Assembly (NCBI GenBank): GCA_027051095.1
Contig: JALUAM010000050.1
Location: 1 to 40,309, forward strand
Direction: 5' to 3'
DNA length: 40,309 nt
From: Acidilobaceae archaeon
GTDB taxonomy: Archaea > Thermoproteota > Thermoprotei_A > Sulfolobales > Acidilobaceae
Of the stretch, positions 7,932 through 15,695 are shown piece after piece. How positions within the stretch are numbered: the stretch's first letter is position 1; the number at the start of each line of letters is the position of its first letter. A program made the translations under genes and the position numbers. The notes below the pieces were generated by a model. It had not been told where the DNA came from and ran no database searches. It was given only the letters and a program-made list of their open reading frames with translations.

Positions 7932-9033
7932 GTGTATTTCATGTGGGGGCCCCCTCGATACCGATGCGTTTGGAGGTTTGTGCAAGAAGTGCTATGTAGA
8001 GAAGGTGGGTATAGCATCGATACCATCAAAGATAAGATTCGTGTATTGCTCCGAGTGCGGCTCGTTTAAGTATCAAAGGGGCTGGAACGAGGGTCTAGAG
8101 TCCATAGAGGATACTCTGATAGAATTCGTTAAGTTCTACTTAGCAGGCAAGATGAAGACTAGCGAGCGTATAGGTGATGCGTGGATCGAGGAGGCTAGAC
8201 TCGCGAGGCCTTTCGAGGGCCCCGGCATCTACGACGTTATTATCAGGATTAAAGGTCTCGACCCGACGGGCCGCGAGGAGTTGGTGGACGATGTAGTAGT
8301 GAAGCTAGAGGCCGCTGTTTCGGTGTGCCCCACGTGCACTGCTAGGATTACAGGGCGTGGCTACGAGGCTGAAGTGAAGGTGAGGGGCGCCATAGGCCCC
8401 TTAAGCGGCGAGAAACTACGCGCTGTGAAGAGGGCGCTTAACGCACTAGCCAGAGGCGTGGGTAGGTACATAGCTAAGATTGAGGAGGCTGACGGCGGCG
8501 TCAACATATACCTGACGGACCAGCAGGCTGCTAGGGTCTTGGCGGGGAAGTTAAGGTCTATGTTCGGCGGCGAGGTGATAGAGTCCTATAAGCTAGTTGG
8601 TAGGAAGCCTTCGGGCAAGAGGAAGGGCAGGCTGACAATATCGGTTAGGATACCCGAGTTTAGGCCTGGAGACATGATAATTGTGGGCGACAGGAAATAC
8701 ATATTCCTTTCGACCATGAAAGGGGGCCTGCTAGTTGTAGACGCTGAGAGGGGCAAGGAAACCGTGCTCAAGCTGACAGCTAAGGACTATAAGAAGAATG
8801 TTAGAGTTGTTAGGCTTGAGGAGGTGGGGGGCGAGGCTAGGAGGGTGATGCTCCTCAGCAAGGACGGCCCTACCATGGTGTTCCTAGACGCAGATAAGGA
8901 CTTCCAGGACGTTATAGAGATACCTTCGAGCAACGTTAAGGTGTATGTTGACGGGTTCGAGCCCGGCCAGGTTTACTTGGCCTACAGGATAGGCAATAAT
9001 ATGTATGTTGTGGCCCGCGAGAGTAGTGGGTGA
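7918..9033 (+). CDS. nmd3: NMD3 family ribosomal large-subunit biogenesis protein
   Basis: This 371-residue protein is the archaeal counterpart of eukaryotic NMD3, which binds the 60S subunit during maturation and export. In archaea a role in late 50S maturation is assumed. The N-terminus has the family zinc-binding cysteine pairs: CISC and CKKC (with the GTG start, Cys6/9 and 22/25), then YCSEC (Cys44/47) and later VCPTC near residue 140. The middle and C-terminal parts carry alpha/beta and beta-barrel-like regions. I choose the GTG at 7918 because GGAGGG lies eight bases ahead; the longer TTG start at 7897 would add only MKRRVII. It overlaps the KaiC-like gene and is followed directly by aIF1A, so it belongs to a translation-related operon. 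Confidence 0.88.
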   Translation: MKRVKCISCGGPLDTDAFGGLCKKCYVEKVGIASIPSKIRFVYCSECGSFKYQRGWNEGLESIEDTLIEFVKFYLAGKMKTSERIGDAWIEEARLARPFEGPGIYDVIIRIKGLDPTGREELVDDVVVKLEAAVSVCPTCTARITGRGYEAEVKVRGAIGPLSGEKLRAVKRALNALARGVGRYIAKIEEADGGVNIYLTDQQAARVLAGKLRSMFGGEVIESYKLVGRKPSGKRKGRLTISVRIPEFRPGDMIIVGDRKYIFLSTMKGGLLVVDAERGKETVLKLTAKDYKKNVRVVRLEEVGGEARRVMLLSKDGPTMVFLDADKDFQDVIEIPSSNVKVYVDGFEPGQVYLAYRIGNNMYVVARESSG

Positions 9034-9041
9034 TCGCGGGC

Positions 9042-9365
9042 ATGGGCAAGAAAAAGAGTGAAGAGAAAAGCGAGATGCCCCTGCCCAGCGAGGACGAGGG
9101 CACGATGATATGCGTGGTGCAGAGGATAGTCGGGGCTGGCTACCTGGAAGCGTTATGCCAGGACGGCGACACCTACATGGCTAGGATTCCCGGTAAAATG
9201 AGGAGGAGGGTGTGGATACGGGAGGGTGACATCATACTGTTCCTTCCATGGGGGACTCGCGACAAGAAGGGGGAGGTAGTATATAGGTACATGAAAGACG
9301 AGGTTAGGAAGCTCGTAGAGATGGGCTTGATACCCGCTGACATGTTAGAAGAGGTGGAGGAGTAG
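9042..9365 (+). CDS. Translation initiation factor aIF1A
   Basis: This is the archaeal homologue of eIF1A/IF1, an OB-fold protein that binds the A site of the small subunit and promotes scanning and initiation-complex assembly. The product of about 107 residues has a basic, unstructured N-terminus (KKKSEEKSE) and the OB-fold with CVVQRIVGAGYLEALCQDGD, MARIPGKMRRRVWIREGDII and PWGTRDKKGEVVYRY, all characteristic of the family. The ATG at 9042 is preferred; a GTG at 9030 overlapping the nmd3 stop is also possible. It is the third gene of a run KaiC-like, NMD3, aIF1A, Rio1, aDim2. The aIF1A-Rio1-KH order is a known archaeal translation cluster. Confidence 0.95.
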   Translation: MGKKKSEEKSEMPLPSEDEGTMICVVQRIVGAGYLEALCQDGDTYMARIPGKMRRRVWIREGDIILFLPWGTRDKKGEVVYRYMKDEVRKLVEMGLIPADMLEEVEE

Positions 9366-9367
9366 GC

Positions 9368-10162
9368 GTGAAGAGGAGGATAAAAGCTAGAAGGCTGAAG
9401 AGGGAGAGGGAGGAGGCGGAGAGGATTAAAGATAGCGACCTCTTTAAGACCGTTGAGGAGGTATTCGACTCGTTCACGATAGACAACCTTTACAAGTTGT
9501 ATAGGAAGGGTGTTATATGGGAGCTCAAGGGAGTCATAAGTAGCGGTAAGGAGGCTAGGGTTTACTGGGGTAAGTCTAGGAGCGGCGAGGACCTAGCGGT
9601 CAAAATATACCTCTCAGCCACGGCCGAATTCAGAAAAAGTATTAAAAAATATATAATCGGGGACCCTCGATTCGAGGAGATACCTTCAGGCAACTTCAGG
9701 AAGCTGATATACGAGTGGGCTAGAAAGGAGTATAGGAACCTGAAGAGGATGTGGGAGGCCGGCGTTAGGGTTCCAAGGCCTATAGGCTACATAGCTAACA
9801 TAATAGTGATGGAGTTCCTCGGCGAGAATGGATATAGGGCTCCGCTGCTCGCTGAGGTGGGCGATGAATTAGACGAGGACTTCCTCAAATCAATATTCCA
9901 CGACGTTATAGCTCAGATTGAGAAGATAGTGTGCGAGGCGGGCCTAGTCCACGCCGATCTCAGCGAGTACAATATAATGATTTGGAGAGAGAAGCCGTGG
10001 ATTATAGATGTTTCTCAGGCAGTGACGCATAGCCACCCCTATGCGCTGGAGTTCCTTCAAAGGGATGTAGAGAACGTTTATAACTATTTCAGTGAGAGGA
10101 TTAGTTTAGACTTGGAGAAGGAGGCTCTCCTTAAGAAGTTAATATCATGCATGAGGGTGTAG
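9368..10162 (+). CDS. rio1: RIO1-type serine/threonine protein kinase
   Basis: This is a 264-residue atypical protein kinase that in eukaryotes acts in final 40S subunit maturation; an archaeal role in 30S maturation is inferred. The RIO signature is complete: P-loop SSGKEARVY (58-66), the ATP-anchoring Lys79 in LAVKIY, catalytic loop VHADLSEYN (194-202, Asp197) and metal loop IIDVSQAV (212-219, Asp214). A basic N-terminal tail (about 20 residues, Lys/Arg-rich) fits RNA or ribosome contact. The start lies two bases after aIF1A, and the KH-domain protein aDim2, the functional partner of Rio1 in eukaryotes, follows immediately, consistent with one operon. Confidence 0.95.
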   Translation: MKRRIKARRLKREREEAERIKDSDLFKTVEEVFDSFTIDNLYKLYRKGVIWELKGVISSGKEARVYWGKSRSGEDLAVKIYLSATAEFRKSIKKYIIGDPRFEEIPSGNFRKLIYEWARKEYRNLKRMWEAGVRVPRPIGYIANIIVMEFLGENGYRAPLLAEVGDELDEDFLKSIFHDVIAQIEKIVCEAGLVHADLSEYNIMIWREKPWIIDVSQAVTHSHPYALEFLQRDVENVYNYFSERISLDLEKEALLKKLISCMRV

Positions 10163-10166
10163 AGCC

Positions 10167-10748
10167 TTGCAGGCGAGGCCTAGACTTTACGTCAAGGTTC
10201 CCCCGGAGAGGATAGGGGCTGTCATAGGCCCCGAGGGCAAGGTGAAGCTCGAGATAATGAGGGCTACAGGCACCGTGATAACCGTCGATAGCGAAAACGG
10301 GGTTATTATAATAGAGCCTGAAGCCGATAACGTGCCGCCGGTCAACCTTATGAAGGCTGCGGAGATTGTTAAAGCGATAGCCCTGGGCTTCCCTCCCGAC
10401 AAGGCGATGAGGCTTCTAGGCGAGGACCAAGTCTTAGTGGTAGTAGACCTCAAGCAGATAGTAGGCGACAGCCCCAACCACCTGAAGAGGGTTAAAGGCA
10501 GGATCATAGGTGAAGGGGGCAGGGCCCGGAGAACCATAGAGGAGATGACGGGTACGTATATACACGTGGGTGACTACCACGTAGCGATTATAGGTGACTA
10601 CGAGAGAGCGATGGCGGCCAAGCAGGCTGTAGAGATGCTGGCTGAGGGTAGGATGCACAGCACAGTGTATAGGCATCTGGAGAGGCTGCTTAGAGAGATT
10701 AGGAGAAGAGAAAGCCTCAAGATGTGGATTAAAGACGAGTTTAAGTAG
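10167..10748 (+). CDS. KH-domain RNA-binding protein aDim2 (PNO1/Dim2 homologue)
   Basis: This 193-residue protein has two KH domains. The first has the loop VIGPEGKVK (about 19-27) and the second IIGEGGRARR (about 112-121). This matches archaeal Dim2/Pno1, which binds the 3' end of 16S rRNA, contacts aIF2-alpha and assists 30S maturation. The C-terminus is basic and helical (HLERLLREIRRRESLKMW). It starts with TTG four bases after rio1, and the Rio1-Dim2 neighbourhood mirrors their cooperation in eukaryotic small-subunit assembly. Length is typical. It is probably the last gene of the translation operon, followed by a strong hairpin at 10808. Confidence 0.92.
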   Translation: MQARPRLYVKVPPERIGAVIGPEGKVKLEIMRATGTVITVDSENGVIIIEPEADNVPPVNLMKAAEIVKAIALGFPPDKAMRLLGEDQVLVVVDLKQIVGDSPNHLKRVKGRIIGEGGRARRTIEEMTGTYIHVGDYHVAIIGDYERAMAAKQAVEMLAEGRMHSTVYRHLERLLREIRRRESLKMWIKDEFK

Positions 10749-10807
10749 CCCTGCGTGTCAACTTTCGATATTCATGGGATGAGCGTAGGGTGAGCTGGCG
10801 AGCTTAG

Positions 10808-10832
10808 ACCCCGGGGCCCAGGCCTCCGGGGT
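10808..10832. other. GC-rich hairpin between aDim2 and the next gene
   Basis: ACCCCGG (10808-10814) pairs perfectly with CCGGGGT (10826-10832), and inner GGCC/GGCC bases can extend the stem. It is followed by GTGATGA but no T-run or clear D box. It could stabilise or end the operon mRNA, or be part of a small RNA. No function can be assigned by eye. Confidence 0.4.
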
Positions 10833-10879
10833 GTGATGAAAGGGGATGGCGGCGACCGGCCGGGGGTGTCTTAGGCCTC

Positions 10880-11746
10880 TTGAAGGGCAGGGTTGCTGTA
10901 CTTGGCACAGGGTTCATGGGCTCTGCAGCGGCTAGGAGGCTCGCTTCCCTGGGGTTTGAGGTCTATTTATGGAATAGGACCTTCGAGCGGGCTGTGAAGC
11001 TCGCAAACGAGCTAGGGGGGCGTGCTTTCAGGACGGCAGCTGAGACTGTTAGCCACGTAGAGGCGGCCCTCCTATTCTTATCAGACGACGACGCTGTGCT
11101 CTCGGTAATAGCATCCCTTGGAAGGGTTGATGGGCTCGTGATTGTTAACTTGTCGACGGTGACGCCTAGAGCTAGCGTTGCGGCTGCTAGGCACTTAGAA
11201 TCGTTTGGAGGCTGCTACGTGGAAGCCCCGTTGATAGGAGGTCCGAGAGTCGTCGAGAGGGGGGAGGCTATAGCTATCGTAGCCGGACCCGAAAAATGCG
11301 TTGAGCCCGGGGAGAAGTATGTAAAGGCTATAGCATCTAGGATTTTCAGGGTAGGGGTGAACTATGGGTCGGCCGCGGCTTTGAAGCTCGCCTTTAACAA
11401 CATGCTATTGGCCAGCTTGGTGTCCTTGGTAGAATCGATAATGTTATTAAAAGCTTACGGTGTAGACCCCAACGTATTCAGGGACGTATTGAAGTCCACG
11501 TTTCTGGCTGGGATCGCAGACAGATTCTACGAGAGGGTGACGCAGGACAGGGTGGACACAACGTTTAGGGCTAAGCTTGCGGCTAAAGACTCGCGGTATA
11601 TATCTCAGGCCGCTAAAGAAGCGGGCTCTCTACCACTTCTATCCCAGAAAATAGAAGAGATATACAATTTAATGGATTACTCGGGCTGGGGAGACGAGGA
11701 TTATACTAGTCTGCTTAGATTCCTAAGAAGACTGAAGGCGCACTAG
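10880..11746 (+). CDS. 3-hydroxyisobutyrate dehydrogenase-like (beta-hydroxyacid dehydrogenase) enzyme
   Basis: This 288-residue NAD(P)-dependent oxidoreductase belongs to the beta-hydroxyacid dehydrogenase family. The N-terminal Rossmann fold starts with VAVLGTGFMGSAAARRLASL (GxGxxG at 9-14). The substrate-binding motif is NLSTVTPRASV with EAPLIGGP (115-121), and the catalytic Lys169 and Asn173 lie in ALKLAFNN. An Asn-Arg pair (WNRT, 31-34) after the second strand suggests NADP(H) rather than NAD. The substrate could be 3-hydroxyisobutyrate, tartronate semialdehyde, succinic semialdehyde or glyoxylate; the sequence does not decide. It starts with TTG and is followed closely by a CBS-domain gene. 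Confidence 0.88.
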   Translation: MKGRVAVLGTGFMGSAAARRLASLGFEVYLWNRTFERAVKLANELGGRAFRTAAETVSHVEAALLFLSDDDAVLSVIASLGRVDGLVIVNLSTVTPRASVAAARHLESFGGCYVEAPLIGGPRVVERGEAIAIVAGPEKCVEPGEKYVKAIASRIFRVGVNYGSAAALKLAFNNMLLASLVSLVESIMLLKAYGVDPNVFRDVLKSTFLAGIADRFYERVTQDRVDTTFRAKLAAKDSRYISQAAKEAGSLPLLSQKIEEIYNLMDYSGWGDEDYTSLLRFLRRLKAH

Positions 11747-11768
11747 TATTAGGGGGTGTAGCTTAGTC

Positions 11769-12212
11769 GTGGTGTTTATACGACGCAGGAGGAAGATACC
11801 ACTCAGAGCAGAGGACATAATGGTAACGGAGCTAGTCACAGTGGACCCTGACACCAGCATAGCTGAGGCTGCTAAGCTGATGTGGGATAAGAGGATAGGT
11901 AGCGTGCTAGTCGTAGACGAGGACGGCAGGCTGAGAGGCATTGTTACCGAGAGGGACATAGTTTTCGCCTGCGGGGAGGCATGGAACGCGAAAGAGCACA
12001 GGGTGTACGAGATAATGAGCGAGAACCCGATAACCGTCAAGCCCGACGACGACATACTAACTGTTATTAGAAGGATGAGGGAGGCTAACGTTAGGCACCT
12101 ACCGGTAATAGACGAGGATGGCAGGCCTGTCGGAATAATATCTTACAGGGATGTGCTGGACCTCATAATGACAATATTCGGCTTAACGCTGGGGGTATAT
12201 GCTGAGGACTAG
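11769..12212 (+). CDS. Two-CBS-domain protein
   Basis: This 147-residue protein consists of a basic N-terminal strip (RRRRK) and a tandem CBS pair forming one Bateman module. CBS1 covers about 13-68 (AEDIMVTELVTVDPDTSIAE, RGIVTERDIVF) and CBS2 about 80-140 (IMSENPITVKPDDDILTV, VGIISYRDVL). Such modules bind AMP, ATP, SAM or other adenosyl ligands and act as energy or ligand sensors. No fused output domain exists, so it probably regulates another protein in trans. The TxRD motifs (TERD and SYRD) that hold ribose-phosphate are present. Start is GTG. Neighbours (hydroxyacid dehydrogenase and flavoprotein) give no clear partner. Confidence 0.92.
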   Translation: MVFIRRRRKIPLRAEDIMVTELVTVDPDTSIAEAAKLMWDKRIGSVLVVDEDGRLRGIVTERDIVFACGEAWNAKEHRVYEIMSENPITVKPDDDILTVIRRMREANVRHLPVIDEDGRPVGIISYRDVLDLIMTIFGLTLGVYAED

Positions 12213-12250
12213 GACTCTTCCCTCACACAAGACCTTTAGGGGCCTCTAGC

Positions 12251-13321
12251 TTGGGGAGGGAAGACGTATTTCATATAATTGGCGGGGGGCCTGCAGGGGC
12301 TGGGGCTGCAGTTGCGGCCGCTAAAGCCGGCTTCAAGCCAGTAATTTACGAGGTCCATGATAGGCTCGCCGTTAAACCCTGCGGCCGCGGGATACCCGTG
12401 GTAGGCGATCTGTGGTTCGCTCGTATACCAGGCGACGCAGTCCTGAACAGAATTAAGTCCGCGGTCATGTTCATTAACGGGGAATTCCTATTCGAGCTGA
12501 GAGGGGTCTTCGAGGGTTATATAGTGGACAAGGCAAGGCTCTTGGAAGCGGTGATAACGTCTTCGGGCGGCGAGATAATGTTTAGGTCGCGTTTCTTGAA
12601 GGATAAGGGATCGATCAAAACGCCTCGGGGCGAAGTTAAGCCTGTCAGAGGAGTTTTCGCGGGGGGACACCCCTACTATGAGGGGCTTACCATAGGGGCT
12701 GTACAGTGGATCCTGAGGAATAACAGGCTCTCTGAGTCAGAGACGCTGGAAATTTACTTCGACACCGAGCTGATGGGATACTATTACGTGTTCCCTCACG
12801 GCCAGGGCGAAATTGAAGTAGGCGTGGGCGGCTTTGAGGACCTCGCGAGGCTCAGAGCTAGGCTAGAGAGGTTTATAAAGTCGAGGGAGGACCTAGCCTC
12901 GGCCGAAAGGGTGAAATTGGAGGGCGCTAGGATCGCTCTCGGAGGCCTAAGGCTAGGATGGATGAGCGGTCTAGTCAAGGCTGGCGAGTCGGCGGGCTTC
13001 GTCCTGCCATTAACGGGCGAGGGGATTAGGCCGTCGATGATTTCAGGCTTTATAGCCGCAAGGGCTTTAGCGGAGGGAAGAGACCCCGTTAGAGAGCTGG
13101 AGAGAAGCAGTATTGCAAGGGCTATAAGGGTTCAGAAGGCGATCCTCGACTTTGTGTTAAGGCTTAGCCCCCGAGAGAGAGCTGAAGTGCTAAAATCGCT
13201 TACACCAAGGGCCCACGCAGAAATCGCTCTAGGCAGGCTAAACTATAAAGTGTTGCTTATGGAGCTCGCGAAGAGCCCGGGCGCCGCGGCGAAGCTGCTC
13301 AAAGTTATCAAGCAAACTTAA
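12251..13321 (+). CDS. Geranylgeranyl reductase family FAD-dependent oxidoreductase
   Basis: This 356-residue flavoprotein has an N-terminal dinucleotide-binding fold (IIGGGPAGAGAAVAAAKAGF, glycines 11-18, with Glu34 at the end of strand 2) and the family motif KPCGRGIP, in which the Cys and following Gly lie by the flavin. Later come a middle sheet with YYYVFPHGQGEIEVGVGG and an FAD-contacting GFVLPLTGEGIRPSMISG. This matches geranylgeranyl reductases that saturate isoprenoid chains of archaeal ether lipids or of quinones and related cofactors. It is slightly shorter than the main digeranylgeranylglycerophospholipid reductase (about 390-450), so it may be a paralogue with another isoprenoid substrate. 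TTG start. The C-terminal 60 residues are helical. Confidence 0.82.
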   Translation: MGREDVFHIIGGGPAGAGAAVAAAKAGFKPVIYEVHDRLAVKPCGRGIPVVGDLWFARIPGDAVLNRIKSAVMFINGEFLFELRGVFEGYIVDKARLLEAVITSSGGEIMFRSRFLKDKGSIKTPRGEVKPVRGVFAGGHPYYEGLTIGAVQWILRNNRLSESETLEIYFDTELMGYYYVFPHGQGEIEVGVGGFEDLARLRARLERFIKSREDLASAERVKLEGARIALGGLRLGWMSGLVKAGESAGFVLPLTGEGIRPSMISGFIAARALAEGRDPVRELERSSIARAIRVQKAILDFVLRLSPRERAEVLKSLTPRAHAEIALGRLNYKVLLMELAKSPGAAAKLLKVIKQT

Positions 13322-13338
13322 ATAATTAATATACAATA
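13320..13338 (+). promoter_or_regulatory. Probable promoter of the Lrp/AsnC regulator
   Basis: The AT-rich run from 13320 to 13338 includes overlapping TAATTAATATA-like boxes 25-30 bases ahead of the TTG at 13360. The leader keeps only GGGGGTAGGTG as a ribosome-binding site. An AT-rich palindromic core such as AATTAATATACAATAAT could also serve for Lrp autoregulation. Confidence 0.4.
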
Positions 13339-13359
13339 ATAGGGGGTAGGTGCTCTGTT

Positions 13360-13842
13360 TTGACGGTTAAAGATAACTCGGTGGATGAAAGAGATTTAGA
13401 AATCTTAGAGGTTTTAGAGTCCGACGCCAGGATACCTTGGAGGCAGCTGGCGCAGAAGCTTGGCGTCAGCGAGGCCACAGTTTACCTTAGAGTTAAGAAG
13501 CTCCAAGACTTAGGGGTTATCAGAGGCTATACTGTGAGGCTGGACTTGGATAAACTTGGCATAAAGGCGAGGGCCATAGTAAGGATTAAGACTAAACCCG
13601 GCTACACTGCTGAAGTGGCTAGGGTTCTATCCCTTCATCCCCAGGTTATTGAGGCTTACGAGGTCACAGGCTCATACAATATTATAGCCTTCGTGATAGC
13701 CCCCACCCTAGAAGACGCTGCTAGAGTGGTGGACGAGATAGCGTCTATAGACAAGGTCGCCGACGTAGAGACTATCTTCGTTCTCAGGGTTATTAAGGAG
13801 AGCGAGGGCGCTGTCAAGGTGGCCCGGCTGGGTAGAGAATAG
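13360..13842 (+). CDS. Lrp/AsnC family transcriptional regulator
   Basis: This 160-residue protein has the standard Lrp plan. The N-terminal helix-turn-helix is at about 12-60 (ERDLEILEVLESDARIPWRQ, KLGVSEATVYLRVKKLQDLG, IRGYTVRLD). A C-terminal RAM ligand-binding and oligomerisation domain covers about 75-150 (ARAIVRIKTKPGYTAEVARV, EVTGSYNIIAFV). The start is TTG. Lrp proteins form octamers, and many respond to amino acids; the effector and targets here are unknown. The AT-rich upstream region would allow autoregulation. Confidence 0.93.
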   Translation: MTVKDNSVDERDLEILEVLESDARIPWRQLAQKLGVSEATVYLRVKKLQDLGVIRGYTVRLDLDKLGIKARAIVRIKTKPGYTAEVARVLSLHPQVIEAYEVTGSYNIIAFVIAPTLEDAARVVDEIASIDKVADVETIFVLRVIKESEGAVKVARLGRE

Positions 13843-13964
13843 AACACAGAATTAAGCATGGGGAAGGCGGTCCGGCGAGAGCCCCCGGCCATCTAGCGAT
13901 GTGAGCCCCGGTTAGCTACTCTTCATCCCGCCCGGTTAGCTGCTATTATGCAGGGAGCTTAATA

Positions 13965-14942
13965 ATGCGCGTCGTGCTTGTAGGCGGTTTGGGGTTCCTA
14001 GGTTATCATCTGGCAAGGGAGCTATCGGGCTGCTGCGAGGTGCTAGTTGCCGCGAGAGAGTCAAGTCTTAGGTCCTACTGGAGGAGGGCTTTGGCGAGGG
14101 AGGTTGAGAGACTTGGCGCCAGGCTGATACTGTTTAGAGGTGCCGTGGACGAAGAGGGCTTGGAGAAGCTAGGTGGCGACGTATACGTTCACGTTGCAGG
14201 CCGTATCTCGGGCAGTCTAAGCGCCCAGAGAGAGGCTCACGTGGCCCTGCTGGGAAGAGTTATAGGAGCGGCCTCCAGGCTCGGCGCTCGCGTGGTTTAC
14301 ATAAGTAGTATTCTAGCGTACGGCCGTGTTAGAGGGCTTAGAAGGGGCTCGCTTGTGCAGGAGGAGGAGAGACACTTAGAGGGCGAGCGCAGCTACAGGT
14401 CTTACCACGCTCTGACTAAGGCTGAGGGCGAGAAGCTCCTGGTCTCGCGGTCTAGCGACGTTAATGGCAAGTGGTCTATACTCAGGCCCGCGCTACTCGT
14501 AGGGGCTTGGGGTTACCACTTAGAGTGGAGAGCCGCCACCTGGCTCTCTCGGCTGAAACTTTACCCTTCAGCGCGCTGGAAGCTAAATGTTGTGCCCGCG
14601 AGGGACGTAGCTCGCGTGGCTTTGAAGGCCTCTAAGGGGGCCTATGATGGGCTATGGATCCACTTGTCACCATATCACGTCGAAGCCTCTACAATGTATA
14701 AGTTAGTCTGCGAGAATCTCGTAGGAGCGTCGTGCCGGGGAGTGCCTGTGTCTCTGCTCCTCGAGATACTGGGTCCTCTAGCGCCGCCGTACACAGCACT
14801 CTCGGCTGCGTGGGAGGGCATAAGCAACGGATATTTGTTTACTAGTAGAAGGCTCTCAGGCTTCGAGTGGACGCCTCTGGAAGAAGCCGTGAAGGAATTC
14901 GCAAATTGGGCTAGGTCGCAGGCTAGAAGCACCCGGTTCTGA
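13965..14942 (+). CDS. Extended SDR family (NAD-dependent epimerase/dehydratase-like) protein
   Basis: This 325-residue protein has an N-terminal Rossmann fold with VVLVGGLGFLGYHLARELSG (GGxGxxG at 7-13), RVVYISSILAYG as the Ser-containing strand, and ILRPALLVGAW. This is the layout of extended short-chain dehydrogenases such as nucleotide-sugar epimerases and 3-beta-hydroxysteroid dehydrogenase-like enzymes. At the catalytic YxxxK site the sequence reads SYRSYHALTK, so the residue four before Lys is His and the Tyr is one residue earlier. Either the active site is shifted or catalysis is altered. The 3' end overlaps the convergent HAD phosphatase gene by 20 bases. Substrate unknown. Confidence 0.8.
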   Translation: MRVVLVGGLGFLGYHLARELSGCCEVLVAARESSLRSYWRRALAREVERLGARLILFRGAVDEEGLEKLGGDVYVHVAGRISGSLSAQREAHVALLGRVIGAASRLGARVVYISSILAYGRVRGLRRGSLVQEEERHLEGERSYRSYHALTKAEGEKLLVSRSSDVNGKWSILRPALLVGAWGYHLEWRAATWLSRLKLYPSARWKLNVVPARDVARVALKASKGAYDGLWIHLSPYHVEASTMYKLVCENLVGASCRGVPVSLLLEILGPLAPPYTALSAAWEGISNGYLFTSRRLSGFEWTPLEEAVKEFANWARSQARSTRF

Positions 14943-15633
14943 CGCCCAGAACCCTCTCAATTATCTCTGCCACTCCCAGGGCGCCGGGCAGCCTGGCAAC
15001 GTATCTGGCCGAGGACCTAGCTAGTAGGCTAGCGTCGCCGGGCGCTCCTGACAGAGCGACAGCTCTTAGCATCTCGGCATCGTTGTCGCCGTCGCCGAAG
15101 ACTATGACCTCTTCTAGAGACGCCCCAGCCAGCTCTACTATCTTTGAGAGTCCTGCCAGCTTTCCGCCTCCAGGGGGCTGAATGTGTAGCGCGTATCCTG
15201 TCCATATAGCGTTGAAGCCTAGCCTTTTCACGTAGTTTATGGCCGCGGAGATTAGGTTAAGGTCGTGTCTTTCAGGGATTAAGGCGACCTCGTGGTATCT
15301 GTAAGCATTCTGCCACGACTCTCTGAACCCCATCTTCTTGACTTCATCTACTACATGGCCGGGAATGGAGCCAGAGCACACGTGAATAACGGAGCCGCCG
15401 TCGCTTATAACGCATCCGTTTTCAGCCGCTACAGGGCCCGTGGCCCCCAGGTACTTTGCGACCCCCGCGGCCACGGGGAGGCTATTACCAGTGATCAGGG
15501 ACACCTTTATGTTTATGGATTCTAAGAGCCTCACTATCCTTACGCCGCAGCAGCTGATATGAACGTCTCCGTGAGCCACTGTTAGAGTCCCGTCTAAGTC
15601 GAATACAGCTAGCTTAACACGCTTGCTAGCCAT
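14923..15633 (-). CDS. HAD-superfamily phosphatase, phosphoglycolate phosphatase-like
   Basis: This 236-residue protein has all four HAD motifs: VFDLDGTLT (Asp12 nucleophile and Asp14), LITGNS (motif II), the Lys in PGGGKLAGL (motif III) and VFGDGDNDAEML (motif IV). The cap domain lies between motifs II and III, as in type IIB HAD enzymes. The archaeal phosphoglycolate phosphatase (TA0175) family has this size and motif spelling. The reaction is likely hydrolysis of 2-phosphoglycolate or a related small phosphate ester. The gene is convergent with the SDR gene and divergent from the aminopropyltransferase gene. Confidence 0.85.
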   Translation of the reverse strand: MASKRVKLAVFDLDGTLTVAHGDVHISCCGVRIVRLLESINIKVSLITGNSLPVAAGVAKYLGATGPVAAENGCVISDGGSVIHVCSGSIPGHVVDEVKKMGFRESWQNAYRYHEVALIPERHDLNLISAAINYVKRLGFNAIWTGYALHIQPPGGGKLAGLSKIVELAGASLEEVIVFGDGDNDAEMLRAVALSGAPGDASLLARSSARYVARLPGALGVAEIIERVLGVRTGCF

Positions 15634-15695
15634 AGTAGGTAACCCGTTAACGACAATACTCCCGGGCGTGGTGTTAAGCTCAAGGTGAGCGGGGA

